Shown in pieces: positions 38,470 to 52,644 of a stretch of DNA of 64,000 nucleotides. Below the pieces are notes generated by a model. The model ran no database searches, was not told where the DNA came from, and saw only the letters and a program-made list of their open reading frames with translations. The position numbers and the translations under genes are program-made. The DNA comes from Oxyruncus cristatus. Taxonomy: Eukaryota > Chordata > Aves > Passeriformes > Cotingidae. Each line of letters starts with the position of its first letter. Position 1 is the first letter of the stretch. The stretch spans positions 334,944 to 398,943 of the forward strand of contig VXAY01002601.1 in NCBI GenBank assembly GCA_013399855.1, in the 5' to 3' direction.

Positions 38470-39310
38470 GGGAGACTGAATAGGCGAGACTCTAATTCAA
38501 AATAAACAATTCCAGCATTAGTGGTTCAAAAATCACTGCAGAAGGAAATGTCAACTAATAAATAAATTTATCAATGAAGTTATCAGGATTCATTAAAAAC
38601 AATTAAATGAGAAATGCAATGTGATCAGATGTCACCTCTGATAAGGTTCATCACCTTGTGGGATTTTATAGCAGTTTTAAGAATGTAAGCTACTTTATCT
38701 GAGATCAGAGAGAAGGTTAGTGCATTTGGTCAGAGCTTGGTTTGAATTTACAGACTATTTTCCTTTACTACCTTGATTTCACTAAGTGTTTACTTACAGT
38801 TCCCAGAAACATGCATTTAAAAATGCAAACATTGCTTGTGTAGGTAGCTTGATTTCAGACCATCACATGCATTACGCACTGTTTGGTAGGCATGGAAGTT
38901 TTACATTTATGAGCATCTACTGTTTTCACTACGAAATAGCTGAAAATCTCAGCAGTGTGGCAGACTGCCAATTTGTGCCACTTTTATTCATCTCATTGCA
39001 AGTATTTTTGAACAGATTTTAACCTCTGTTACAAGGACTTACAGCAGTGTATATACTGTCAGCTGCATGTGTTTCCCCCACTGTTGATGTGTGCACACCT
39101 TGCCAACCAGGTTAAAATACTTCTTTTTTGAGGATTTGCATTTCACAGACACTTAAAATTTAATTATGAGTTCCACTTTATTGTTAGGCAACAATTGGCA
39201 AATGGAAGCAATGGCCAAAAGCATCATAATTAAACCAGACACCCCCTGCTATTTAGATGTTGCAATGTCAGTTGCATATTTTAATCTGTATTGTATCTCA
39301 CCCTTACAGA
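38470..39310. other. Candidate conserved non-coding block
   Basis: The stretch is AT-rich and repeat-free. It carries clusters of TAATTA-like, CAATTGG/ACAATTGG (SOX-like) and TTGCATATTTT (octamer-like) motifs, especially at 39150-39290. There is no coding signature. It looks like an intronic enhancer candidate, but this is inference from motif density alone. Confidence 0.28.
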
Positions 39311-39442
39311 ATGATAGCTTTTAAAACAGACTTAGCATGTTTTTCATGAAACCCTTCAGGGTTACTCTTTGGTATGGGAAAACAACTTAAATCAGTACAT
39401 GTTTTCTCTGCTTTCTCTGGATTTTTGCCCTAGGACACATAA

Positions 39443-39457
39443 GTTTGAGAACCACTG
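39443..39457 (+). repeat. Possible hAT-type terminal inverted repeat remnant
   Basis: GTTTGAGAACCACTG resembles the right end of hAT/MER5-like DNA transposons from memory. No matching CAGTGGTTCTC left end was found nearby, so this is weak. Confidence 0.25.
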
Positions 39458-41286
39458 CTATAGAAATGCTGCAGGAATGCTGATGGATTTTTATTTTTGA
39501 AGTCCAGGCCTTGATTTCATGACATTATATGTGAATAGATTTACAATTTCTAAAGAATTATCTGGTAAAGCAACTCAGACCTTCAGTTTACTTTTTTTTT
39601 TCCTCAATTATATTAAAATCCTTACATTAAAAGAGATTTAGGGTGTTTATTCCTTTCATCAATATCCATCAATAGGTGGATTGAGAATATTTGCCAAAAG
39701 TTTACAATAAAATCCTATAGTAATCCCAGCTCTAGGCAGTGTGAATCTGGGAAAATCTAATGCTCGTTTTGGGTTTAAGACAAATCCAGATGACATGAGA
39801 AAATCATCAGTAACACTCAAATACATTTTACTTTCCGTTACTTTTTAAAACATTTCTTTTGAAACAGTGGCTTTTTTAAGTCATAAATCTTCTTGGTGCT
39901 TTCTTGCTGACACCTTTCTCTTCTCAGCCCCACCTCATGCCCATGTTCTGAGTCATTGGTGTGCATCCATTAGGGGTACTTGTGTTGCGTCGTACACTAT
40001 GTGCTCTCACACTGAGTTTCTATTTGCTGCAGACTGTAAAAATAACCAACAAGGTTATTTTGTCACCGTTCTTGCACTTTTTCAAGATAAATGGAAACAT
40101 TGTGCACCTCCTGAGGTCAGGAACAGTTATTAAACTTCCCAAATTTTATATCATTCTTGAAAACAGAGTAAACTGGAAATTATCCCTGGTCCTAAACGCT
40201 TTGTTGCTTCAGGCTGGCATTAGTGTTGTACTTCATTTTAAACATTTATGCTGAAGTGCCACTGCATCTTAAGTGAAGTCAGTCCTGTGACCATTACAGG
40301 CATCCGAGTTTGCAAACACTCCTTTTTTTCTTTTCCATGCTGTTTGTTTGCATAAATATTGCATGTATCTGTTATTGAAAATCAGGCCAGTAATTGCCGG
40401 TTTTAACTTGTGTTTTTCAGCAAGGATGTGTCTTCACCTTCTCAAATCCTGACCTATTGGGGGAAATGGGGAAACGGGATAGACTGGTACTATCAGTGTG
40501 ATTTGCAGTTGTGCCTTATTGGGATAGGGCACCTGGTATTCATATGTTATGGACAAACCGCTCCCCTCTGTCTGGTCTAAAACTAGGCAGTGTATGTGCT
40601 TCTCCTTTTCTGAGTAGCTGTTCTGTGTCCTCGGCCATAACCTGTCCAGATACACTGCAATTTCCAGGTAATGACTTGAATCATCTGAATTCTGGTGAAA
40701 GTTATAAGTGCTTGCCATGCATCTGAGCTCTGTGGGTCTCCTTTGTACTTGGTGTGTCCTCATAGAAATGGAAGTGTTCCCTCATTTGTTGCATAGTCTC
40801 GAGTCCATTTCCTTAAATCATACGTAATGGACACCAGCTAGCTTGTGTTATGTTTGTGTTATATTTGCAACTTCAGGTATTGTGAATGAGTCCATTAACT
40901 GGTAAACTGAGCGTGTTGTACAAATAATAGGCTTTTTCTTTAAACCTGTTTGAGTTTTGCACAAAACTAAAAGAAGAAAGAAGTGCAGCACATGTACAAT
41001 TGTTTTATTTTTAGGATATTTAATGGTCTGCGTAGACCGCATAATATTTGTGAAAAACAGAGAAAGATTGGTGTAACAGTAACTCTTGAGAACTTGAAAG
41101 CTTTATTTCATGTAACAACAGAAGGCAAATGCTACCTTTACTACCTAGTTCTGAAAGTTCTTGTGTTACTTAAGAACTGGCAAAAGTTTTTGTCACACTG
41201 GTGAATCCAAGATTTTTTGCCAAAATAGTGTCAGAAAAGTAACCAGTGAATAACGGGTCATTATTGAATTTTTGTTATGTCTCATG

Positions 41287-41335
41287 ATGATGCTTTTCTT
41301 AAGAAAGAAGATGATTTTCTTAAGAAAAGCATCAT
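41287..41335. repeat. Perfect 20-bp inverted repeat with 9-nt spacer
   Basis: The left arm 41287-41306 starts ATGATGCTTTTC and the right arm 41316-41335 ends GAAAAGCATCAT. They are exact reverse complements over 20 bp. Each arm holds the self-palindrome TTCTTAAGAA. As RNA, transcribed with the intron, it would form a strong stem-loop. The stem is shorter than that of a usual pre-microRNA. Confidence 0.95.
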
Positions 41336-44300
41336 AATCTTAAATTGCACTTAAAGAAGCTCTTTGTTTTGAAATTATGGGATGAAGCAATTCTGGGTTT
41401 GAGTTCATTAGTGTGCTGTAGTTATTGCACAACTTTGGTCTACTTGCAAGTAAGTTTAAGTGTTTGGTTCTACAGGTTCCTTGTGGGTTTGGTGGTGTGG
41501 TGATATCATCTGATTTACCATCACATTTATATATAGTGATAACTAGGCATCAACACCCATGAAGAAACCCACTGAGTCAACACTGAATGTTCATTTTTTC
41601 CAAAATGATGCATGTGTGTGAGTACATGGATGATGCTTGAAAATGGCTGCCTGTACAGGAAAGTCTGATGAAAGGATTAGTATGTTCAGTAAAATTTGCT
41701 ATAAAAGCAGAATAAATCAAAATTGTCCAAATTGATAATGCGCATGAGGGTTCAGTCAAACTCAATGTTGTTTCTACTGGTTAAAATTAGATAGTATCAT
41801 ATTTAATACTAATATTTATTAATATTTAATACAAAAGGCTTGGGATTTAATTAAAACAATCTGAAAGATTTAACACTTTTAAAAATATACTTTTCCTCCA
41901 GGCTACTAAGATGAGAAAAATTAGATCATTAATCCTTAATGGATTAACATAAATGTTTCTTATTTTCTGTAGCCTGTCTGGAAATACCTGCACAGCCTCA
42001 TGATGCAGTAAGTTCTTTTTGAATGTTTCTGCCTTTTATTAAACAGAATGTTATACTCATGATCATGCAAATACTTACAGAGGCATTTTGATGCTAATGA
42101 TATTCAAGTTTGGTTCTTTTGATTTTTAAAAGAAAATTATCACGGGTAAGAATGAAATCTCACTTGCCTTTATCAGATTTTCAAACCTTACATTTCGTGA
42201 CAAGACCATTCAGGTTTTTCAAAGCCTTGGGATCTTATGCATTTTAAAGGTGCCTTACAGAAATCTTCCAAGACAGAATAACAACATTAATGGTTTTGAT
42301 AGGACCTGATTATTCTCTGCTTCCAAAAGCAGAACTTGTCAACTATGTACTGATGTAGGTGGAAGCTACCGTGAAATGTTTGCTTAACTGTATTTCCCTT
42401 TTATTCTGAAATAATGTTTGGGGGAGACACTGCTAAGATTAATATAATTCATTTAAAAATGAAAGAAAAATTGTGTTTCCTGTACACAATTGCATTTTCT
42501 GGACTTGTGATACTTGAAAAATACCAATTAAAAAAAAAAAAGGCAATAAGCATGAAAAAGCAGTAAATTGTTAGGTTCAGATCTGATTTTTCAATAGTTG
42601 TTTATCTGCCTTGGTATTTCTGAATCAGTTCAAGCTGCAAAATGCAAAATTATTAAATGTCAATTTAAGTGATAAGGGAACTTCCTCTGGAAAATTCTCT
42701 GTTAATTACTCTGATCCAGTAATCAGGTATTTTCTCCTTGGTTCACTTCTGCATTACAGTCAACAAAGACTGGTTCAGGTAATAGTTGTGGTTCAGTTGC
42801 CATTTTGTGTATAAATAGTCTGTATAGATTTGGTATTAGGATGAAGCAGTTTGCAGAGAGTTTGTGTTTGTGTCTAGGTCCACATGATTTTGTGCCTTTG
42901 AGAAAATATGAGTTTAAAAAAAAATAAAGGGGAGTGATATAAAAATCTGAATTTTGAATCGGAATAGCCTTACCGTAAAAAATGGGTAAAGAGAGTACTT
43001 TGTCATGAACCACATGCTGTTTACTGAATTCCATTGAAACTCTTAAGAATAACTTAAGAACTACGACACAGAGACTGCAAAAGCACATGATGTCCCCTCT
43101 TCGTTAGAAAGTCCTTTCTGAAACCCCACCTGAAGACACCCGCATCCCTGTCCTTCAGGCTCAGTTCTGCTGTGGGCTTTAACATATCTGCCTCTGAGGA
43201 GGAAAGCCCCTGCTTCCTCAGGGCACTTGGAAAAAGCTTCACAAGAAAACCAGTTACTCTCGGCTCATTGTTTCTTTAGATTTCTTCGATAAGAGACCAG
43301 GTTAAATCTATTGTTGCTGGCCAATCACATGACATCAGATAAATTTGCCGCTGCTTAAATTTGAACTGAAATAGCTGTGGAAAAGATGAGGATTCCTCCT
43401 CAGATGAAACAACATGTATGTCCAAGAAAATAGTAAATAAGCTGTTAGGCTTTTTTTAGTAGATCTATCTCATACCATAATGATTGCCAAAGTGTTTACT
43501 CACAGGTGCAAAATACTTAGAGAGTCTCCTTAATCTCCAATTATTATTGCCCTCTCATCTTGACCTCCCTTGAAGTGTTTTATAAACAATTTAAAGAATA
43601 AATGAAGTATTAGAAACAGTTATTATAGAGCAGGCAAAGTTATTTGCTTTCCTTGAGTGAAGGGATATAATTTATAAAGGACTGATTACACTCATCTGTT
43701 TTCTGGGTAGCCTGTAAGTTTACTTTACCATGGCAAGGCAGAATAACAGAGAAATTGTGTCATGGGAGCCAAGTAAGGTATTGTAGCAGTAGGAAATCCA
43801 ATTGCCTTGTTTTACAGCCATTTATCTTGTCCCTTGTTTCTGTCAAATGATCATTTGAATCAAAAGCATTTAAAAGAGATTTTCTTCCTTTGCAGTAACG
43901 AGAACAACAGAGACTGTTATGCTGCAGGACATTCCTACGAGGTCTTTCCTCCTCTAACATGGCTACCTGCCAGTCCTTGTTATTGTTGAAAGTTGCTTCA
44001 TTTAGTACATTTTATAAAGTGGCTCTGCCCGGTTTCGTGGCTGTCAAGAAGGTTATGAGTCAAGAAGGAGAGCGGGAGTGGGGAGCTCTGATTCACCGGA
44101 GCTTAGCAGCAGAGAAACAGTTTAAACTGAAGTAATAAGCTGCCCACTAATATTCTCAAATTTACTTTTTTTCAAGCTATATGTTTGTATCAAAAGAAAA
44201 ATACCTTGGAAAGCATATTTGATCTCTTTGCCTTACTCATTTTAACACATTGCGCCTGTCTTGCTTACTAACCAGAGGCTGGTGCCAAGGTTATTTGACT

Positions 44301-47300
44301 CCAGCTTTCAGAACCTTAGAATGCTTCTAGGAGGAAACAGCTTAAGGATTTCAGAAGCTCACTCTGTAAGTCTGTGAGCCATTCCCACCTCTGCTATGCA
44401 CTTCTGTCAAGCAGGGATCAAGTGAGATGTGAGGGTCCTGGAATCATCAAAACAACGGAGCCTGTTGGCTCCAACACAGCTGGAGCTGGGGAAAAGATGC
44501 CTGTTCCTCCTCTCTTACATGGCTTTTTTCTGTCTCTTTCCTGATCTCCCTGTGAGGCAGACAGAGTGGAGGCAGTAGAGCAGCAGGGAAGAAGAAAGGG
44601 TGACAGTGACTGTCTATTCCACATCAGAGGACAATTTTGTAGTGTCCCTTTGCAATTAGAAGAACATTTGTCAACTCTGATGTCTGCCAGCCGTAGCTCT
44701 GCAGCCCCTGGAGAAGCTTTTCTCGCTGAAGTGCCTTTGTTTTCCCACACAGATTTGAGAGAAAATGCTGCCATTTCCAAGATCAGTATTTGGGTGAGGA
44801 AATAGGGCAGGATGTTATCGTAGACACATATAGAATTATATCTTCATTTCTAGTACTTCTGGCAGAAGCAGGGAGGATGAGGGAGAGAGATATGTTAATA
44901 ACAGGTGGTTGTTGTCAGCATGATATGATTCAAAAATCCTACAGTAAATCTGTATCCTACAGTAGTGTTCTTGTAGGCCTAACACCATTAGAAAATATAC
45001 CTTAGCAGCTCTAAGGCACTTCTGAAATATTCCTTAGCTTTTATAGTCATCATTTTGAAAGTCAGTACGTCTGTGGGTAAAGATTGGATACTTTTATCAC
45101 TGAAAGGGTGGGGGACCCTTATTCAGAAGAGTGTGATCAGAGGAAATCAGAGTTTGAGAGCTGATTCTTTGCCTGCTGCATCTGGAGCCTAGCAGGGGTG
45201 CTCTGGGGAACAAATGTAGATTTGGCTTTGGCTCAAGGGAGGTCCCTTGTCGTGAGATGACATATGAAGGTTATGCATATAAGTAACAAACCTGCACTGT
45301 ACTCCCGTACTGTGCAGCATTTCACAGCCAGGAGATAAACAGACTGTAGCTGTTCTAAAATAACAGCTATGTTTTTTTCTCTGTTAATCTCTGTTTGCTG
45401 GGCTATTAGGTCCCTTTTGTTTATTCCTGCTTTGAGTCATCTCCCAGGTCCGTGTGTCCTATAAATGGGGTATGATACTTTCTGCCAGATATCACTTGTA
45501 CCTGAAATCTGGGCACTGTAAACTTTCTTTTAAAACTGTCATGAATAATTGCCAGAAGGTGGTAACTACAGTATCCCAAACAAATGCATATTATGAATGG
45601 TCCTCTTTTTTAGCCTAGTTTTCCTTTAAACATGCCTGTTGGGCTTTGAGTACCTGCAGTTAAATGGTGTTGCTTTTGGCAGGGCTTGGTGAGCAAATGA
45701 GGCATAATCTCTCTGATCTCAGTAGTCTGGTCAGTCAGCCATGACATTCTCAGTGTCTTTTCTTTCTACACCCTGTCTGAACAGAGCCATAGCCCAGGCA
45801 GCTCTCAGTGGGGTTGCCAAAGATTACCATGTGCAGTGAAGCAGCAGATGGCAGGACAGTGGAAAATATGCAGTCCCAATCCCTGGGTTCATGTGGGGTT
45901 CAGGGTAAAATTTCAGCGATTTTCCCTCCCTGCTCCTCAAGCCTGTCAATAAACTGCCCTTTGAGAGACAAACTCTTCAGTGTGCATTGGGAAAGTATTT
46001 AAAGTTCAGTTTTGTCTAGTTTTGGAAGTGTGTTATAGACTGAAGCAGCAAATTTAAGAATCCTCTGGCCACAGCAGTTACAGTCTTCCCCACATTAGTG
46101 GGGGCATAAAAATTGAGGTACATATGAATACATCCTGAAAACTGTGAAATGAGGGTAAAAGGAACTTTGCAAATTTGAGTAGCTCAAAAATTTTGTAATG
46201 ACTGAATGAAGGGTGCCTCCACAAACTTAAACTTGTGCCTATTTTCTGATAAAGCCCTTGTTTGCACTTTTCTCTCCACAGTTTCCCTCTTCCTTACTCC
46301 TTGCAGGGGATGGAGTTCTCACTGGAATGATTAGATGTTCAATTTCAGGATGGGAGGGAAAAGTGGAGTGGTGGGCAGAGTGCAAGAAAGGCATTCTTTG
46401 ACAGCAGATCTACTCTTTTGAATAATTTCATCCCTCTTTGACTCTTCCAGGGTACTTCTGTCTCATTGTTTCAGAAATACCAAGATACTCAAACTCTTGT
46501 AAAATTTTGGCATTTTATTTCCATTTTCAGGGGGAGAAACTAAGGCATGATAAACCAAAAAAAGTCTACATTGGTTGATTGATTGGTTCATGTTCAGAAT
46601 AAAACTCTTATGTATTTCCATCTTAGGGCTTGGTAACCAAACACATGGAGGAATATGTGTCAGTGACTAAATGAGAACCTTGATTTAAGTGACTTTCTAA
46701 GAACCCTTTCAGAATTTCCACAAGAAACCTAGCTTTTATTCATTTTCCTGTAGCAGCTAATCAGACTGAACTATGAATCTATAACTTCTTTTTCTGAAGT
46801 TCTTTACCTTCAGACTCCATAGGACCCTGCCTACTTCATTTCTCACAAGACAGCAACTTTTGCTCCAAGAGCGAGTCTCTTCTCTGGACAGGGGGCAATC
46901 CTGTTAGGAAAGAAGTTATAGTATGTAATTAATCTGGAGGTGTTTTGTGAAACTATATCATTGTGCATTCAAAAACAACACTGGCACACGTAATCCTAAC
47001 TTTTAATGCTAGAACTTACAGCTTTGTTCCTGAGTATGTACAGAGTGTGCATATGTGCATGTGTGTTTTTCTGAGAGCATGCACAGCTACCTATGGGGAT
47101 ATTAAAATTATGTGAAAGGTCCCACTAAAAATACAAAGCCAGGAAATTCAGAATTGGGCTAACTTTCTGTCCTGATTTCACCCCATTGTGCTCAAGTATT
47201 GTAGGCATCTCAGAACAGCAGGTGATCTGACTGCCTCTTCTGTTCCTAGAGGAAGTGTAAACTAACTTAAATGGGAAATATCACAAAAACAGGATAACAA

Positions 47301-50300
47301 TGAATTTCAGGACTCCACAAAGGAAGAAGTGTTCTTAAAAATACTGATATTAAAACAGCAGTGAGCATGAGAAACTGAAGGGTAGTAAATAGATATTTTA
47401 TATAGACACTCTTTTTTTGCTATTGTATCACTTTCCAAATGTTTCACATTTTCTTATGCAAAATTTTGGTGGTAATTGGACTTGTTAATGGTGGTATGCA
47501 TAAGTTTGGATTCTTTGTAAATTTAAATAATCTGACTTCAGTGAAACTGCATCAACTTATCTTGTGAGAAGGCTGAGTTCTCTGAGTTTATAGCTGCATA
47601 TTTATTTTTATTTATTTTATTAATTACACTAGAGAAACTATTCCCACACAGAAAGAATGCAGGAGTGGGATTCAATTTCAGTGGCACCATTAGTAAAAAG
47701 GAATATTCCTTGAAATCCATGTCCATTTCAAAAAGCTGTTATAATTTTACTTATTGGTTGTGTTCAAGTTGTTTTCTCATTAAATAAGTATGCATTTCTT
47801 TTTTCAGTGCCTTATTCATTTTAAAGTGAAAATTAGCAACAGGCCCAGGCTTTGTCCCAGAGGGGAGTTCTCTCTCAGCAATGGTTTTTATGCAACCTCT
47901 TGGCATATCCTTTCTGCCTGTGGAGCTTGAGTGTGGAAGGCATAGCACCCTTGCTTAACTTCAGGGTCCTCTGAGAGTGATCACAGCCTGCTCTGAAATA
48001 AGGACAAAACTTTTATGGGAAGTTTAAGCAACCAGCAGTAACTACAGCTAAGCGAAATAATGTTTTTATTGGCTTTCCGAATAGAGGAGGTCAACACAGC
48101 TAGACCAAACATGACCAAGTCTTTCAGACCAGAAGGGACATGCTGTCTTTGTTGGCTTACAGTCTTCCTGGTGTACTGTCATCTTCCCTCTGCCTTTTCA
48201 CCCTAATATCTTAAACTGTTAGGGGCTGGGGGTTTACTTTAGGGTTGGTTTTCCCCCACCCCAGCTCCCCAGAATGACTTTGAAGCTTTTTCTGCAGGGG
48301 TCTGTTGTTAAAATACTGCATTTGAGGGTTGTTCATGTGGTTTTATCAAAAATTTTGACTTCAGCGTTGTCCTGTTCTGACCTCAGCAGAACCACTTGTC
48401 CCTATGCAAAAGCAGAGCTTGGGAATTGGGTACAGCGGGAGCAGGCTGATAGCACTGTGAATTGATCTCATACCCTGGGTCACACACACCAGCTTGACCG
48501 CATGCCACAGCACACGCTGTCTAGATTTTTTTTTTGGCTCTTCTGTGCGAGCCATTGTGCTTGCTTGATTGGTCTGTTATGAGTCTGAGAGGGTGTGTGT
48601 ACGTGGAAGATTTCATCATTGTACTTGTAACTGCAGACCTTTGCAACTGGTGATCTGTACATTGAATTTTTGGGATCATCACTGGTGTTGGAGATATACT
48701 TCTCGCCACATCCTAGCTGAGAATCTAATTATTCGTAACATAGAAAATGGAAGGAAATATAGCACCTTGCATTTTATGTGCCTTGTTTATATAGAAGAAA
48801 AAAAATGTGCCTTCTGTATTTGCAGAAGCTGAGATTTCCTTTTTTCTTTCCTCCGATTCTCCCTGGCCCTCACCTTGTTATTTGATGAGCTCTTTGCCCA
48901 TGGCTGTTTCCAGCTCCCTGGAAAAATGATTCAGCTGTGTTTTAGGACCCTCTTTTTCCTTGGTGACTCCAGGACTCCTGTAGCAAAGGGTGATTTAATA
49001 AAACTGGAACACGTTTACTAAATGATGTATTGAGGGCCTAAAGGGTGCCTCAAGGCCTACCACAGTTGCAATGCTAACCAGAATAAAGTCCTGAGAGAAA
49101 AACAGTTGAGCAACAAATCTCCAAAGGGAGGCACATGGATTTAGGAACATCTTGAGTTATACTGTGTAAGTGTCAAACCCGTCTAGCAGTGCTTATTAGT
49201 TTGTGTGGGAGGCGAAGTTTCAAGTAAGTTATTTGGCTGTAGTTGGACCATTTTTCTCTCTCCAAGAAAATACATCAGCACTGACTCAGCAAATTTGTAT
49301 GCCACTGTGACTGGTTTTAAGGCTATCTCCTATTACAGTCTTTTACCTATAGTAGTAGTAGTAAAGTTCTTCTCCCTGACTTGAGGTGAAATGATACATT
49401 TTATACTCAGAAATTTGCACATTAAAAGTTAGTACAGTTATGGGTGCACAAAGTCACAGAAGACCTATGCAAAACTTTGTTTACACCATGACCCACCGCA
49501 AATTGATGTCCCAGCCACCTGGAGAGGTTGAGAGACCAACCAGCTTTAGTCCCTCAGAGGTCAGAAGGTCCAAGAAACTGTATTAGTCAGTCATGTGTCA
49601 CCAGGTAAGATTAAAAGCCTTGCCTGCTTCATCTCAAGGGAGTGCTAGGGTAAAGGCTGAATGTCTCAGCTTGAACCATCAAACAGCAACTTTTTTGATG
49701 TGCTACTGGTTGCTGAGAGGACGGAGGAGGGGAAAGACTGGGAGAAAAGGAAAAGGGTGTTAAATTTAAGAGCACACATGTCTGAACTTTGATAGCTATT
49801 TATCAAAGGAAGTTAAAATCGGGGCTTTTTTTTGTGCAAGTTGCCTTAGAATGCAGGATGATTCCATTTTGTACAAGTGCTGAATTTTCCTTTGGTTGCA
49901 TACATTTCTAGCAATTGTAGCACCAATTCAGCAAAGCACATACTTAACTCCAGTTGTTTACACAGGCTTTAACAATATAAAGAGTCTGTTCTGATGGGCA
50001 AGCACACTCATGTTTACCCACAACTCGTACATGCAAGGGCTTACCTAATTCTGTGACAGCTGAAATGAGAGGTTTAATTCAATAACGTTAGTTGTACAAT
50101 TTAGAAAACACAGTATAAACGAAAGTTAGCAAATCAGAATGGCATTTACCTTTGTTTTACAATGTAGTGTATATGAACGGCGATTAAAAAAATCAAAGTG
50201 ATTTGCTTTGGAGCAAAAGGTTAAGTTTTCTGTAAGCGAAACATTGCTCTGTTTATGTAAGTGCCATTAACAGGAATAACACTTTCACATATTGTTTTCA

Positions 50301-52631
50301 GTATTAATGTTTGAGTTTTCCTTTATAAGAATCTTTGATGCCTCACCTTTTCCTGTTCAGTGTACAAATTCCTGAGAGGAAAATATTTTAACTTAAGAAA
50401 AATTATATGGAGGAAATATACTAAAATAGCACCATTTGCCCAGCAGTTATTGCTGGTATATCACTCTGTCCTTTAAACAAGCCCATATGGTAGACCTGAG
50501 ATGTGTAATTAGTCCTAAATATTAGTATTTTTAGTGTGAAATCTAATAGCTTTGTGTTACACAGTACACACGCATACTGTCTTCTAATCAGATGTCATTT
50601 TTTCACAGTCACTTTAGAGAACTGCTGCTGTGTAGTCATAGAAATCATCCTGTCATTGTTTTTTGGGAGGTGGAAACCTGTATCTGTTTGTATGCAAAAC
50701 AATCATGAAGAGCCTAAAGCCCTGATGACAGATGCCCGGTGAAGGGTTAGCTCCACTGAATCACAGGGGAGTGTGGCTTGCTGTGCTGTGACAAACATCA
50801 CCTCTGATTCTCATTCTCTGCTGGTGCTTGGTACATCTCTTGCCCTACTTCTATGCAACTTTTTTACAGAGCATACTAGTTGTCCCTCGTAGTAAGCTTT
50901 ATGCTATCTTTCCACCCACTGGGTTAAAGAAAAATTTTACTACACTGCACTCCCTCTCCATATCTGTACCCTGTTGTTTCTCACAAGATTGTCTCCACTC
51001 AGCTTATAAATATCAATTAATATTTGTGTTCCCTCCATGCCTAATTCATAAGACCTCCTGTTGCCCTCAGCTGTCCAAATGTTGTGTTCAAGTGGATAGC
51101 AGGGGCAGAGGTGCTCTTGGGTTGAAGAGCATCAGCCCCCTCCAGTGTGCTGCTCTCCCCTGCTGATGCTTCTTACCTCTGCATGCCTTTACCTTTCTAC
51201 CCTAACCTCCTCATTTTTAAAATATAAGTGGTAGTACATTTTCCATTACACAAGGAAAGGAAAACGGGGCCAAGGAGAATTAGTACATTTTGGCATTTGA
51301 AAGGTCAAAATATGTATTAATGTATTATAAAACAAAATAATTCAGTTGATACGCTGATTGATGTCTTTGTTAGGAACATTTAAAAGAATTACTACCACAT
51401 CACTTTATTAAATTACACATTTCAAAGTAGTACCAAATGAGAGTCACTTGATAAGGAGGGGCAATTTTATCCTTATGTTATTGGACCGTTTCTTTCAATC
51501 TTGGATCTATGGATTTTAATATTTTAAAAAAATATTGTTAGTACTTTTATCTTTCCTGTTTAGAGATCTCACGTGTCCATTGGAAAATAGTTTGGTATAC
51601 ATAAACTGAAAGGGTTTGAAAACCATTACAAAGATATTAAAAATCTGAGAAAACTACTACCATAAGGTACTATTACAATTTTAAATACCAGAGAAGAAGG
51701 TTCAACGTATCATGATGAAGCAAAGTATTTCCAGCTATGCTATACGGGATTACAATGTAAGGATTAAAGCACTATATCTCATGTTTCAGTAAATAAAATG
51801 ATTTATTGCTCTGGTCAGGAAGATGTTTCCCATGCAATGCATGACTTTACAAGCAGATGTTTATGAATCATATCACCCTTATTTCATATATATATTTCAC
51901 TTTGCAGAAATCTGATTGTGGACTTTATGGAAAGCTCATCCAAAGGTAGCTGTACGTGCTGTGTAAAATTTGCAGAATATTATGATGAGCAGAAGGAAAA
52001 AAAATTAAAAATCACTTTTAACGGTGATTTTTCCTTTGGTGCCAAAAACTGATGTTTCTACTTAGTGTAATTGTTGTTGTGAGAAAAACAATTTGTTATT
52101 TTAAATTTAGAATGGATTCACAATTTAAATGCTGAGTGTTTAACATATACTAAGTAGTTGCTCTGCTAGTTTTACAAAAATGCAGTACTGTATCAGTTGT
52201 TTTGATCGAGACACAGTTAAAAATTCCATTTAAACTCAAAATATGAAAGGTCACTTTAAAGATCTTAACTTGATTTTTTTGTCTGGTTTACAGTGACATA
52301 AATTTATTGGCTTCAGAATAATTGTTATTGATTTTTATCAGTATAAGTTAAAGGAGACTCTGGACTTCGTAGAAAATCTGGGTGTTGCTTTGTTTTTTAA
52401 TTTCAGCTTGTGACAAAGAAATGGAAAAGGTTCTCATAGAATGGAAATTATGAGCAGTGTGGATTTTCAGGCAATCAAAACATTTTCATGATCTCATTAA
52501 ATGTATCATTTACCACAGATATATATTAAAAGAAATATGTTCCTTTGGGTTAGTAAAAGCGTTGGGTACACAATGTGTTTGAACATGTTAGGCTTCCACT
52601 AGAATCTATGCCAGAACTGTAGAAACTTGGA

Positions 52632-52644
52632 GGGGGGGGGGGGG
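52632..52644 (+). repeat. G13 homopolymer
   Basis: There is an uninterrupted run of 13 G in an AT-rich intron. It could form intermolecular or slipped quadruplex structures and is prone to sequencing error. Confidence 0.95.

Noticed and set aside
41287..41335. microRNA precursor
   Set aside because: The stem is only 20 bp with a perfect A/T-rich match, lacks flanking pairing and is shorter than usual pre-miRNA stems. Kept only as an inverted repeat.
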